From the NCBI GenBank assembly GCA_965229335.1, contig OZ245874.1, positions 4,774,001 to 4,838,000 on the forward strand: a stretch of 64,000 bases of DNA. Direction: 5' to 3'. A program made the position numbers and the translations under genes. Under the pieces are notes generated by a model that saw only the letters and a list, made by a program, of their open reading frames with translations, made no database searches and had not been told where the DNA came from. How positions within the stretch are numbered: the stretch's first letter is position 1; every line of letters begins with the position of its first letter. Shown piece after piece: positions 38,903 through 47,378 of the stretch. The stretch is from JAFKFH01 sp017307375. Lineage in GTDB: Bacteria; Pseudomonadota; Alphaproteobacteria; Ferrovibrionales; Ferrovibrionaceae.

Positions 38903-40156
38903 ATGCGACAGGTGCTTTACGCCGGCGGCGCAACATTCGACGGCAAGGAGTGGTTCCCGAACGGCATGGCCGTGCTGGTCGAGGATGCGCGGGTCAAGCG
39001 CGTGGCGAAGACGGCCGAGTTCGAGGGTTTCGCCGGCGAAAAGGTCGACACCACCGGCGGCACGCTGATGCCCGGTCTGATCGACTGCCACGTCCACCTG
39101 ACGCTGGGCGGTGAGGGCGACCCCGGCACCGCGCAGATGAAGCAGAACCTGGCCCAGTGTGCGCTGGCCTCGATGAAGCGGGCGCAGGAAACGCTGGCGG
39201 GCGGCACCGTGGCGGTGCGCGACTGCGGCGGTCGCGACTATGTCGATCTGGCGGTGCGCGACGCGGCCAATCGCGGCGACTTCGTGGGTCCGACGGTGCG
39301 CGCGGCCGGCAAGCTGGTCTGCATGACCGGCGGCCACGGCAATCGCAACGGCCGCGTCGCCGACGGCGTCGACGAGGTGATCAAGGCCGTGCGCGAGCAG
39401 ATCCATGCCGGCGCCGACTTCATCAAGATCATGGCGACCGGCGGCGTGATGACCCCGGGCGTAAACCCCGAAGACGCCCATTATACCCGCGCCGAAATGG
39501 TTGCCGGCATCGCCGAGGCGCGCCGCTTCAGCAAGCGGACGGCCAGCCATGCCCAGGGCGCGGAAGGCATCATGAATGCCGTCGTCGCCGGCGTCACCTC
39601 GATCGAGCACGGCATCTTCATGGATGACGATTGCATCAAGGCGATGCTCGAGCACGGCACCTACCTCGTGCCGACCCTGGCCGCGGTCAACAACATCATC
39701 GCCAACAAGGACCGGGGCATCCCGAGCTGGGCGGTCGAGAAGTCGCTGCGCGCCTACGAACGCCACATCGACTCGTTCCGCCGCTTCCTGGCGGCCGGCG
39801 GCAAGATCGCTCTCGGCACCGATGCGGGCACGCCCTACAACATCCACGGCGAGAATGCGCAGGAACTGCGCCTGATGGTCGAGTCGGGTATGACCCCGCT
39901 GCAGGCCCTGATCGCCGGCACCAGCGCCGCCGCCGACCTGGTCGGCCTGCCCGACCACGGCCTCATCGCCGAGGGCAAGCTGGCCGACCTGCTGATGATC
40001 GACGGCGATCCCATCGCCGACATCAACCGCGCGGCCGACCGCCGCAACCATCGTTTCGTGCTGAAGAACGGCAAGATCGCCAGCCGTAACGATGTCGCCG
40101 CCCAGGCCGGCGGCCTCGCCGGCGCGGCGCCCGCCGCCCGCGTCGCGGCCTTCTGA
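38903..40156 (+). CDS. Metal-dependent amidohydrolase (Xaa-Pro/ochratoxinase-like)
   Basis: 417 residues, one amidohydrolase TIM barrel with a small beta-sandwich. Metal ligands are seen in DCHVHLT (first strand), a likely carboxylated Lys in FIKIMATGGVMTPG, SHAQG and SIEHGIFMDDD (the two later His), and LGTDAGTP (final Asp). The pattern ADLLMIDGDPIADI near the end is common in the dipeptidase/imidazolonepropionase-like group. It probably cleaves an N-acyl or N-aminoacyl bond in the cytoplasm; no signal peptide. Start ATG 38903 with GAGGAG upstream. Confidence 0.9.
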   Translation: MRQVLYAGGATFDGKEWFPNGMAVLVEDARVKRVAKTAEFEGFAGEKVDTTGGTLMPGLIDCHVHLTLGGEGDPGTAQMKQNLAQCALASMKRAQETLAGGTVAVRDCGGRDYVDLAVRDAANRGDFVGPTVRAAGKLVCMTGGHGNRNGRVADGVDEVIKAVREQIHAGADFIKIMATGGVMTPGVNPEDAHYTRAEMVAGIAEARRFSKRTASHAQGAEGIMNAVVAGVTSIEHGIFMDDDCIKAMLEHGTYLVPTLAAVNNIIANKDRGIPSWAVEKSLRAYERHIDSFRRFLAAGGKIALGTDAGTPYNIHGENAQELRLMVESGMTPLQALIAGTSAAADLVGLPDHGLIAEGKLADLLMIDGDPIADINRAADRRNHRFVLKNGKIASRNDVAAQAGGLAGAAPAARVAAF

Positions 40157-40160
40157 TCGG

Positions 40161-40197
40161 CGGTGGCCGGCCCCGGTGACCCCGGGGCCGGCCACCG
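40161..40197. terminator. Strong hairpin between convergent amidohydrolase and PLP genes
   Basis: Two 16-base arms, CGGTGGCCGGCCCCGG (40161-40176) and a perfect complement at 40182-40197, with a 5-base loop, fill the 44-base gap between two convergent stops. There is no T-run, but the position and stability suggest a bidirectional terminator. Confidence 0.75.
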
Positions 40198-40200
40198 GCT

Positions 40201-41376
40201 TCAGCACGCCCTCAGCGCCTGCTCCAGATCCTCCAGCAGGTCCGCGGTCGCCTCGATCCCCACGGCCAGCCTGATCAGACCCGGCGTCAGCCCCTGCTCG
40301 GCCAGCATCTCGGGCGACAGCCGCTCGGCGAACAGCACCGCCGGCTGGGTCACGACCGTCGACACGCCGCCCAGGCTCGAGGCGTTCCTGGCCAGCTTCA
40401 TCCGGGCGATGAGATCGATGCCGGCCTGGTAGCCGCCCTTGAGATCGAAGGTCAGCAGGCCGCCGAAACCCGACATCTGCCGCCGCGCCAGCTCATGTTG
40501 CGGGTGGGAGTCGAGACCGGGGTAGAAGACCCGGGCCACCGCCGGATGCCGCTCCAAGAGGCGCGCCGCAGCCAGCGCCGTTGCGTTCTGCTGACGCACG
40601 CGCAGTTCCATCGTGCGAATGCCGCGCAGCGCCAGCCAGGAATTGAACGGCGCGCCGATGGCGCCAGTCGTCATCGACAGGTCCCAGATCCGTTCCATCA
40701 CCGCGCGCGACGAGACAACGCAGCCGGCCAGCAGGTCGTGATGGCCGCCGATATACTTGGTGACCGAGTGCATCACGATGTCGACGCCCTGGTCGATCGG
40801 CCGCTGGTTGATCGGCGTGGCGAACGTCGAGTCGCAGGCAGTGAGGATGCCCCGCGCCCGCGCGATCTCGCAGACCGCCCGGAAATCCGTCAGGTGCATC
40901 ATCGGATTGACCGGGCTTTCCAGCACGATCAGCCTGGTATTGGGGCGGATCGCTGCGGCGAAGGCATCGGGATCGCGCTGGTCGACGCGTGTCGTCTCGA
41001 CGCCATAGCCGGGCATCAGGTCGGTCAGCATCTTGGTGATGCCGATATAGTGATTGCGCTGGCCGACGATATGGTCGCCGGCCCGCACCAGCGCCATGAT
41101 CGTCGTGGCGATCGCCCCCATGCCCGAGGCGAAGACCAGACCGGTCTCGGCCCCTTCCAGGTCCGCGATCACCCGCGCCAGCCGTGACGAGGTCGGGTTG
41201 CCGCGGCGCGTATAGTAGCTGTCGCCCATCGTCGTGGCGATCTCGGCCAGATGATCGGCATCGCGCGCGCTGTGATTGACCGACTGATGCAGCGGCGGCG
41301 CCATGCTGTAGGGGTCGGCCAGGCCTTCGTCGGCGTGCAGCAGGCGGGTGGTGATCGAGGTGGCTTGCGCGGTCAT
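40201..41376 (-). CDS. Cys/Met-metabolism PLP enzyme (trans-sulfuration family)
   Basis: 391 residues, single AAT-fold PLP enzyme. PLP-phosphate contact YTRRGNPT (about 55-62), ring-stacking Tyr/Asp region with D182 (ACDSTFATP), and Schiff-base lysine K207 in MHSVTKYIGGHHDLLAG. This is the cystathionine gamma-lyase/synthase, methionine gamma-lyase or O-acylhomoserine sulfhydrylase group; the exact reaction is not certain from motifs. The ATG at 41376 gives the usual family length. A MocR-type regulator lies just upstream on the same strand. Confidence 0.9.
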   Translation of the reverse strand: MTAQATSITTRLLHADEGLADPYSMAPPLHQSVNHSARDADHLAEIATTMGDSYYTRRGNPTSSRLARVIADLEGAETGLVFASGMGAIATTIMALVRAGDHIVGQRNHYIGITKMLTDLMPGYGVETTRVDQRDPDAFAAAIRPNTRLIVLESPVNPMMHLTDFRAVCEIARARGILTACDSTFATPINQRPIDQGVDIVMHSVTKYIGGHHDLLAGCVVSSRAVMERIWDLSMTTGAIGAPFNSWLALRGIRTMELRVRQQNATALAAARLLERHPAVARVFYPGLDSHPQHELARRQMSGFGGLLTFDLKGGYQAGIDLIARMKLARNASSLGGVSTVVTQPAVLFAERLSPEMLAEQGLTPGLIRLAVGIEATADLLEDLEQALRAC

Positions 41377-41394
41377 GGCTTCTCCTGGAGATCG

Positions 41395-41437
41395 GGCACG
41401 CGCCGTCCCCACCGATGTCCGGGACATCGGCCGTGCC
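41395..41437. promoter_or_regulatory. Nested palindrome upstream of the PLP-enzyme gene
   Basis: CCGATGTCC (41412-41420) and GGACATCGG (41422-41430) are perfect arms with a single central base. They are nested inside GGCACG (41395-41400) / CGTGCC (41432-41437). It lies between the MocR stop (41464) and the PLP-enzyme start, so it could be an operator for this gene or a terminator of the MocR gene. Confidence 0.45.
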
Positions 41438-41463
41438 TGGTTGCAATGAAAGTCAGCGAAAGA

Positions 41464-42843
41464 TCAGGTGGCGGTGGCCGGCCGGCCTGGTCCCCGGGCC
41501 AGCAGGCAGGCCGTCGCATCGAGGGCGCGCCGCAGCGCGTGATGGTCGGCAGCCGCACCCAGTCCCAGCCTGACGCCACGGCGGCGCCCCTGGTCGGGCA
41601 ACGGCCGGAACGAGGCATCGCCGAGCAGTGCGACGCCGGCGGCCAGCGCCGCCGCCACAAAACCGTCCGACGTCCATTCGGGGCCGAGTTCGATCCAGCT
41701 GCACAGGCTGGCCCCCCGGGCGGGATGCGCATGGCTGCCCAGGGCCTCGGCCGCGATCGCCTGCCGTGCCCGCGCCTCGGCCCGTTTGGCGCGAAGGGTC
41801 GCGGCGGCAGTGCCGTCGCTGATCCAGCGGGCGGCTATCTCGGCCGGCAGGGGCGAGACCGCCCAGAGAGTCGCGAGGATGCGGCGCAGCACGAGGCGCA
41901 GGCATGACTCGGGCGGCGCCAGGAAGCCGAGCCGCAATCCGCTGCAGACCACCTTCGACAGCGTCGCGATGAAGAAAGTCCGCTCGGGCAACAGCACCGC
42001 ATAGGATGGCGGCGGGTCGTCGGCATAAAGGCGGTGGATATCGTCCTCGACGATCCACAGGCCGTGGCGGGCGGCCAGCGCGGCGATCCGCCGGCGGCGA
42101 TCCTCCGGCTGCGTCGTCGTGGTCGGATTCTGGATCGTCGGGCAGGTATAGAGCACGGCGGCGTGACGGTGGGCGTAGAGCGCGCGCTCGAGCGCGTCAG
42201 GCTCCAGCCCCTCCCCGTCCATCGCCACCGGGATCAAATCCAGGCCCAGCATGTCGGCCGCCTCGCGCAAGCCGGGATAGGTCAGTTCCTCGGTCAGCAC
42301 CGCCTGGCCCGGCCTTGTGCAGGCCGAGAGCGACAGCAGCAGCGCGTTCTGCGCGCCGGCGGTCAGCAGGATCTGCTCGGCCGACCGTTCGACGCCGCAG
42401 CGCCGTAGCCATACCGCCGCAGCCTCGCGATGGGCGCGTTCGCCGCCTTGCTCCCGATCGGTCAGCAGGTCCTGGCAGCCGGCATCGGCCAGCGCACGCA
42501 GCGCCGGGCCGAGCGGCGGATCGAGCATGTTCAGCCCGCGATTGATGCGGAGATCGACCGGCCCGGCCAGCGGGCCGGCCCCGGCCGCCGCGATGAAAGC
42601 ATCGGCCCGTCGCGCGACATAGGACCCGCGCCCGACGGTGGAACGGATCAGTCCTTCGGCCCCGGCATCGCGATAGACCCGGGCGATCGTGCCGACCGCG
42701 ACCCCGATCGCCTGCGACAGGTCGCGCTGGGCCGGCAGCCGGTCACCGGGATTGAGCCGGCCCGACCGGATTTCCTCGCGCAGCGCGGCCATCAGCGCTT
42801 GGTGCTTGCGCGGCGTGAAGCGGTTGACGTTGGGCATCCACAT
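41464..42843 (-). CDS. MocR/GntR-type regulator with aminotransferase domain
   Basis: 459 residues from the ATG at 42843 (an in-frame TTG at 42879 lies inside a palindrome). An N-terminal winged helix of the GntR type (about residues 13-75, SGRLNPGDRLPAQRDLSQAIGV then TIARVYRDAGAEGLI) is fused to a class I aminotransferase domain with NPTTTT, IVEDDIHRLY, and lysine near residue 297 (TLSKVVCSGLRLGF). MocR proteins bind PLP or an amino adduct and regulate PLP/amino-acid genes. The neighbouring PLP enzyme may be a target. Confidence 0.92.
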   Translation of the reverse strand: MWMPNVNRFTPRKHQALMAALREEIRSGRLNPGDRLPAQRDLSQAIGVAVGTIARVYRDAGAEGLIRSTVGRGSYVARRADAFIAAAGAGPLAGPVDLRINRGLNMLDPPLGPALRALADAGCQDLLTDREQGGERAHREAAAVWLRRCGVERSAEQILLTAGAQNALLLSLSACTRPGQAVLTEELTYPGLREAADMLGLDLIPVAMDGEGLEPDALERALYAHRHAAVLYTCPTIQNPTTTTQPEDRRRRIAALAARHGLWIVEDDIHRLYADDPPPSYAVLLPERTFFIATLSKVVCSGLRLGFLAPPESCLRLVLRRILATLWAVSPLPAEIAARWISDGTAAATLRAKRAEARARQAIAAEALGSHAHPARGASLCSWIELGPEWTSDGFVAAALAAGVALLGDASFRPLPDQGRRRGVRLGLGAAADHHALRRALDATACLLARGPGRPATAT

Positions 42844-42866
42844 GCCCGGCAGTGTCGATGGAGCAG

Positions 42867-42905
42867 GCAATTGGTTCAATTGCCGAATTGCACCAATTTT
42901 GGTGC
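42867..42905. promoter_or_regulatory. Paired palindromes upstream of the MocR gene
   Basis: GCAATTG (42867-42873) and CAATTGC (42877-42883), then GCACCAA (42890-42896) and TTGGTGC (42899-42905), are two perfect palindromes 24-62 bases upstream of the MocR ATG at 42843. They lie in the 83-base gap before ccoS ends. Likely autoregulatory operators. Confidence 0.6.
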
Positions 42906-42926
42906 CGGTGCTCCATCGCTATCGCG

Positions 42927-43109
42927 CTATCTGGTCCGCTGCCGGGCCGGCCCGGCATCCGCCCCGCCGGCCTCGTCGTCGAACAGCACGCGGTTGGCGG
43001 CGCCGTCCAGGTCTTCAAACTGGCCGCTGCGCAGGGCCCACAGGAAGGCGCCCAGCCCCAGCAGGCCGAGTGCCAGCGCCACCGGTATGAGCACGATCAA
43101 TCCGTTCAT
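42927..43109 (-). CDS. ccoS: CcoS, cbb3 oxidase assembly protein
   Basis: 60 residues. One N-terminal membrane helix with the family start MNGLIVLIPVALALGLLGLGAFLWALRSGQFEDLDG, which is the FixS/CcoS signature (WAxxxGQFEDLE-like). It helps insert heme b and copper into CcoN. Its first 95 bases overlap the 3' end of ccoI in another frame. GAGGG lies 7 bases upstream of the ATG, inside ccoI. Confidence 0.9.
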   Translation of the reverse strand: MNGLIVLIPVALALGLLGLGAFLWALRSGQFEDLDGAANRVLFDDEAGGADAGPARQRTR

Positions 43110-45432
43110 CGGAAGCCCTCAAACGCAGGGAATTGAGACTGACCAGCAGCGACGACGACGACATCGCCGCGGCCGCGATCAGCGGGGTGACGAGGCCGGC
43201 GACCGCGAGCGGCACTGCCAGCAGATTGTATCCGATCGACAGCGCGATGTTCTGCCAGACCAGCCGGCGTGCCCGTCGCGCCACCGAGATCACGGTCGCC
43301 ACCGGCGCCAGCAGGTCGCCCTGGAAAACCGCATCCGCCGCCGTCTGGCTGATGTCGGCCGCCGACGACGGCGACAGCGAGACGAAGGCCGCGGCCAGGG
43401 CCGGGGCATCGTTCAGCCCGTCGCCGACCATCAGGACCTTGGCCCCCCGCGCGGCAAGCTCGGAGAGCACGGCGACCTTGCCGGCCGGATCGATTTCGGC
43501 GCGCCAGTCGTCGATGCCGCAGGCGGCCGCCGTGGCCGCGACGACGTCACGACGGTCGCCCGACAGCAGGACCAGCTTCAGGCCCCGCCGCTGCAAGGTC
43601 GCCAGCACGTCGGCCGCGTCCTTCCTGGGCGCATCGGTGAAGACAAAATGGGCGACACGCCCATCGGCCCGCCGCAGCCAGATTTCCGGGCCACCGGCCG
43701 GCGGCGCATCGATACCGCAGAACTTCGCGCTGCCCAGCCGCAAGTCGCCGCAACGCAACCCGGCACCAGGCTCCTCGACGACGCCGGCCATTGCCGGCAC
43801 CGCGGCCGGCAGGCTGGCGACCAGGGCCCGCGACAGCACGTGGCGGCTGTCGGCCGCCAGCGCGGCGGCAAGGCGAAGGTCGTCGTCGTCATGGCCTTCG
43901 GCGCGGCGCAACACCGGCTTGCCGCGGGTCAGCGTGCCGGTCTTGTCGAGCACGACGGTATCGACCTGGGCCAGCCGCTCCAGCGCATCGGCGCTCTTGA
44001 GCAGGATGCCGGCGCGGAACAGCCGCGACGACGCCACCACCTGCACCGCCGGCACGGCCAGCGCCAGCGCACAGGGGCAGGTGATGATCAGCACCGCGAC
44101 CGCATTCAGCAGGCTCTCCTGCCAGCCCGCGCCCAGCGCCAGCCACAGGATCAGGGTCGACAGCCCCATGACGTGCACGACCGGCGCGTAACGCCGGGCC
44201 ACCTGGTCGGCCAGGCGCACGAAACGGGTGCGGCCCTGCTCGGCATTCTCCATCAGCCGCGCGATCTCGGCCAGCAGGGTGCCTTCGCCCGCCGCGGTGA
44301 CCGCGATCTCGATCGGCGGTCCGAGATTGACGGTGCCCGCATGGACGCGCGCCCCGGGACCGACCTGTGCCGGCAGGCTCTCGCCGGTCACCAGCGCGCA
44401 ATCGATCTCCGACTGGCCCAGCGCGACTGCGCCGTCGGCGCCGATACGCTCGCCGGTACCGACCGCGATGCGGTCGCCGGGGTGGATCTCGGCGGCCGGT
44501 ACCGCCTTGCGGCTGCCATCCGGCTCGATGCGGCGGACCGCGACTGCCGCCAGGCCCAGCAACTGCTCGGCCGCCGATTGCGCCCGGCCGCGGGCGAGCC
44601 GGTCGAGATAGCGGCCGACCAGCAGAAAGAACAGCAGCGACGTCGACGCATCGAAATAGGCGTGCTGGGCGTGTTCGATCGTCTGCCATAGGCTCATCGC
44701 GGTGGCGACGGTGACGCCGAGCGAGATCGGCACGTCCATGTTCATGCGGCCGGCCTTGAGACCGGCCCAGGCCGAGCGGTAGAAGGGCCTGCCGGCATAG
44801 GCTACCGCAGGCAGCGCGATCAGCGCCGACACCCAGTGCAGCAAGGTGCGCGTCGCCGTCCCCATCTCGCCATAACCGGCCCAGATGGCGACGGAAAGCA
44901 GCATGATGTTGGAGGCGGCAAAACCCGCGACCGCCAGGGCGCGCAACAGCTGATGTTCCTCCCGCCGGGCGCTTTGCCCCATCCGGCAGGGATCGTAGGG
45001 CATGACGCGATAGCCCAGCCGCGTGACCGCGGCGACCAGCGTCTCGGCCGTGGTCGCATCGGCCCGCCAGCGCAGGGCCAGCCGTCGCGTCGTCATGTTC
45101 AGCCGGGCATGGGTCACGCCGGGCTGGCGGGCCAGCATGTTCTCGATCAGCCAGACGCAGGCGGCGCAATGCAGGCCGTCGATCAGCAGATGCAGGCTGG
45201 CGATGCCGTCGGCGTCCGTCGTCACATAGGCCGCGGGATCGACCATGGCCGCGGCATCGTCGTCTTCGGGCCGTGGCGCGCGGGTATCGTCGCGCAGGAT
45301 GCGGCGCTGATACCAGCCGTCCAGCCCCAGGCTATGGATGAGTTCATAGGCACCCGCACATCCCTTGCAGCAGAACCGCTGCGCCGGATCGGCCAGGGCC
45401 GCACCGCAATGCTGGCAGGTGCAGTCGCTCAT
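43015..45432 (-). CDS. ccoI: CcoI/FixI copper-translocating P1B-type ATPase
   Basis: 805 residues. The N-terminal CxxC metal site CQHC and CCKGC, plus an HMA domain with HCAAC (C89/C92), precede eight membrane helices. The ion-channel motif ITCPCALALAVP and phosphorylation site DKTGTLTRGKP are clear, followed by GDGLNDAPAL. CcoI supplies copper for cbb3 oxidase assembly. The start at 45432 overlaps the ccoH stop. The C-terminus continues about 35 residues beyond the usual NSLRLR end, across ccoS, which is odd. Confidence 0.94.
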   Translation of the reverse strand: MSDCTCQHCGAALADPAQRFCCKGCAGAYELIHSLGLDGWYQRRILRDDTRAPRPEDDDAAAMVDPAAYVTTDADGIASLHLLIDGLHCAACVWLIENMLARQPGVTHARLNMTTRRLALRWRADATTAETLVAAVTRLGYRVMPYDPCRMGQSARREEHQLLRALAVAGFAASNIMLLSVAIWAGYGEMGTATRTLLHWVSALIALPAVAYAGRPFYRSAWAGLKAGRMNMDVPISLGVTVATAMSLWQTIEHAQHAYFDASTSLLFFLLVGRYLDRLARGRAQSAAEQLLGLAAVAVRRIEPDGSRKAVPAAEIHPGDRIAVGTGERIGADGAVALGQSEIDCALVTGESLPAQVGPGARVHAGTVNLGPPIEIAVTAAGEGTLLAEIARLMENAEQGRTRFVRLADQVARRYAPVVHVMGLSTLILWLALGAGWQESLLNAVAVLIITCPCALALAVPAVQVVASSRLFRAGILLKSADALERLAQVDTVVLDKTGTLTRGKPVLRRAEGHDDDDLRLAAALAADSRHVLSRALVASLPAAVPAMAGVVEEPGAGLRCGDLRLGSAKFCGIDAPPAGGPEIWLRRADGRVAHFVFTDAPRKDAADVLATLQRRGLKLVLLSGDRRDVVAATAAACGIDDWRAEIDPAGKVAVLSELAARGAKVLMVGDGLNDAPALAAAFVSLSPSSAADISQTAADAVFQGDLLAPVATVISVARRARRLVWQNIALSIGYNLLAVPLAVAGLVTPLIAAAAMSSSSLLVSLNSLRLRASDERIDRAHTGGAGTRPAGAGRLPVGPAQRPV

Positions 45433-45911
45433 TTCACGATCAACCGTTCGGTTGCCTGGAAGCGGTCGCGGGCACCATCGACCGTGACGGCCATTTCCCA
45501 TTGACCGGCCAGCGGCAGTGCCACCGCCGCACTGTAGCGGCCGCCGCCACGCGCCGGCAAGGCCACCGCGATCTCGGCAGTCTGGCCGAGCGGCCGGGTG
45601 AACACCGCCTCGACCTGCATGCCGTCGATGGCACGGCCATCGCGATCGGTCAGGACCAGCAACGCCTGGCCGTCGCGATAGTCGAGCCGGGCACTCCAGC
45701 CCATCGCGGCATTGGCGCGTACCGCGGCCAGGGTCCGGTTGTAGGCAAGACCTTCCTCGTAGGAATGCTCGCTGACCAGGCCGGGCCAGCTCTTGACGCC
45801 GGCGTAGATGAACACCCCGTTGACGGTGGCCACGACCAGGAAAAAGCCGACCAGCCAGGCCAATACCATGCGGCCGGTCAGCTCACGGCCCGATTTTGCC
45901 TGCGCGTTCAT
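45429..45911 (-). CDS. ccoH: CcoH/FixH family protein
   Basis: 160 residues. One N-terminal membrane helix (about 14-37, VLAWLVGFFLVVATVNGVFIY) and a periplasmic beta-rich domain with the FixH patterns SYEEGLAYNRTLA and GWSARLDYRDGQ. CcoH/FixH is needed for cbb3 oxidase assembly. Its ATG overlaps the ccoG stop and its stop overlaps the ccoI start, each by 4 bases, so it is translationally coupled in the fixGHIS order. Confidence 0.93.
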   Translation of the reverse strand: MNAQAKSGRELTGRMVLAWLVGFFLVVATVNGVFIYAGVKSWPGLVSEHSYEEGLAYNRTLAAVRANAAMGWSARLDYRDGQALLVLTDRDGRAIDGMQVEAVFTRPLGQTAEIAVALPARGGGRYSAAVALPLAGQWEMAVTVDGARDRFQATERLIVK

Positions 45912-47368
45912 TTGCCCGGCCCCCGGAAGATCCCGCCGTAATGGGCCTCGTCGCCGCTGGCGGGATCGCGCAGCACGAAGCGAAAATCGGTGGAGTCGGC
46001 CGTGAGGGCGCCACGTGGTACCGTTACGAAGACCCGCTCCGCGGTCACCGCATCGGGGCCGAGCGTGAGCGTCGGTTCAGGCTTCTCGCCCAGGTTCAAC
46101 ACGTAGATCCGCGCGCCCGGCAGGCCTTCGACCGAGAGGACGGCTTGACGCTCGACGTGCATCTTGTTGATCAGGTGGAAGGTATAGCCGTTGCGGACCC
46201 CGCCGTCCGACAGCGTCACGAACAGCGGATTGCGATCACGCTGGACGCTCATTTCCAGATTGGGCCGGGTCAGCAGCGTCACCAGCATGACCAGACCGAC
46301 GCCGAGCCACAGCGCCATGTAGACGAACACGCGCGGCCGCCAGATCTTCAGCTTCGGGTTCGGATCGACACCGGTGCGACGTTGTTCGAGATTGGCCAGC
46401 GTATCGAGCGCGATCAGACCGCGCGGCCGGTCGACCTTGTCCATCACATGGTCGCAGGCATCGATGCACAGGCCGCAATTGATGCATTCGAGCTGCTGGC
46501 CGTTACGGATGTCGATGCCCGTCGGGCAGACGGTGACGCAGGCGGCGCAGTCGATGCAGTCGCCGAACTTGGCGGCAGGCGCCGCGGGCGTCGCGACGCG
46601 CGAGGCCTTGCCGCGCGGCTCGCCACGGTCGGTGCGGTAGGTCACGACGATCGAGTGTTCGTCCAGCATCGCGGCCTGGAACCGCGAATAGGGACAGGCA
46701 TAGGTGCAGATCTGCTCGCGCGCCAGGCCGGCAAAGCTGTAGGTGGTCAGGGTCAGCAGGCCGATCGTGGCGTAGGCGGCGGTCGAAGCCTGGAAGTGCG
46801 CCAGCTCGACCGCGAGCGTCGGGGCGTCCGCGAAGTAGAAGACCCAGGCCCCGCCGGTCGCCAGTGCGATCAGCAGCCACAGGATATGCTTGGCGATGCG
46901 GCGCAGCGCCTTGTTCACGCTCATCGGCGCCTGGTCGAGCTTCAGCCGCGCATTGCGGTCACCTTCGACGAAACGCTCGACCGCCATGAACAGGTCGGTC
47001 CAGACGGTCTGCGGGCAGGCGAAGCCGCACCAGACGCGGCCGATCGTGGCGGTGATGCCGAACAGGCCGATCGCCATCATGATCAGGATGCCGGTCAGGT
47101 AATAGACTTCCTGCGGCCAGATCTCGATGAAGAAGAAATAGAACTTGCGGGCCGGGAAATCGACCAGCACCGCCTGGGACGGCGCGTTGGGACCACGATC
47201 CCAACGCAACCAGGGAACGATGTAGTAGATCGCCAGCAGCAGGACCAGGACCTGCCATTTCAGCTTGCGGAAGCGCCCGGTGATATCGCGTACCTGGATC
47301 TTCCGCCGCTTGACGTAGAGCGATTCCGGCGCGGCCGGATCGCTGATGGTGCTGGTCCTGCTGGACAT
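45908..47368 (-). CDS. ccoG: CcoG/FixG cbb3 oxidase accessory iron-sulfur protein
   Basis: 486 residues. Several membrane helices, a GRVWCGFACPQTVW motif, and two [4Fe-4S] motifs: CIDCAACVTVCP and CINCGLCIDACDHVMDK. A C-terminal Ig-like domain follows (LSVEGLPGARIYV region). CcoG is thought to reduce copper for CcoI or act in oxidase assembly. The ATG at 47368 is chosen; the longer reading to 47416 begins inside ccoP. Confidence 0.94.
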   Translation of the reverse strand: MSSRTSTISDPAAPESLYVKRRKIQVRDITGRFRKLKWQVLVLLLAIYYIVPWLRWDRGPNAPSQAVLVDFPARKFYFFFIEIWPQEVYYLTGILIMMAIGLFGITATIGRVWCGFACPQTVWTDLFMAVERFVEGDRNARLKLDQAPMSVNKALRRIAKHILWLLIALATGGAWVFYFADAPTLAVELAHFQASTAAYATIGLLTLTTYSFAGLAREQICTYACPYSRFQAAMLDEHSIVVTYRTDRGEPRGKASRVATPAAPAAKFGDCIDCAACVTVCPTGIDIRNGQQLECINCGLCIDACDHVMDKVDRPRGLIALDTLANLEQRRTGVDPNPKLKIWRPRVFVYMALWLGVGLVMLVTLLTRPNLEMSVQRDRNPLFVTLSDGGVRNGYTFHLINKMHVERQAVLSVEGLPGARIYVLNLGEKPEPTLTLGPDAVTAERVFVTVPRGALTADSTDFRFVLRDPASGDEAHYGGIFRGPGK

Positions 47369-47378
47369 GGCGTTACCC

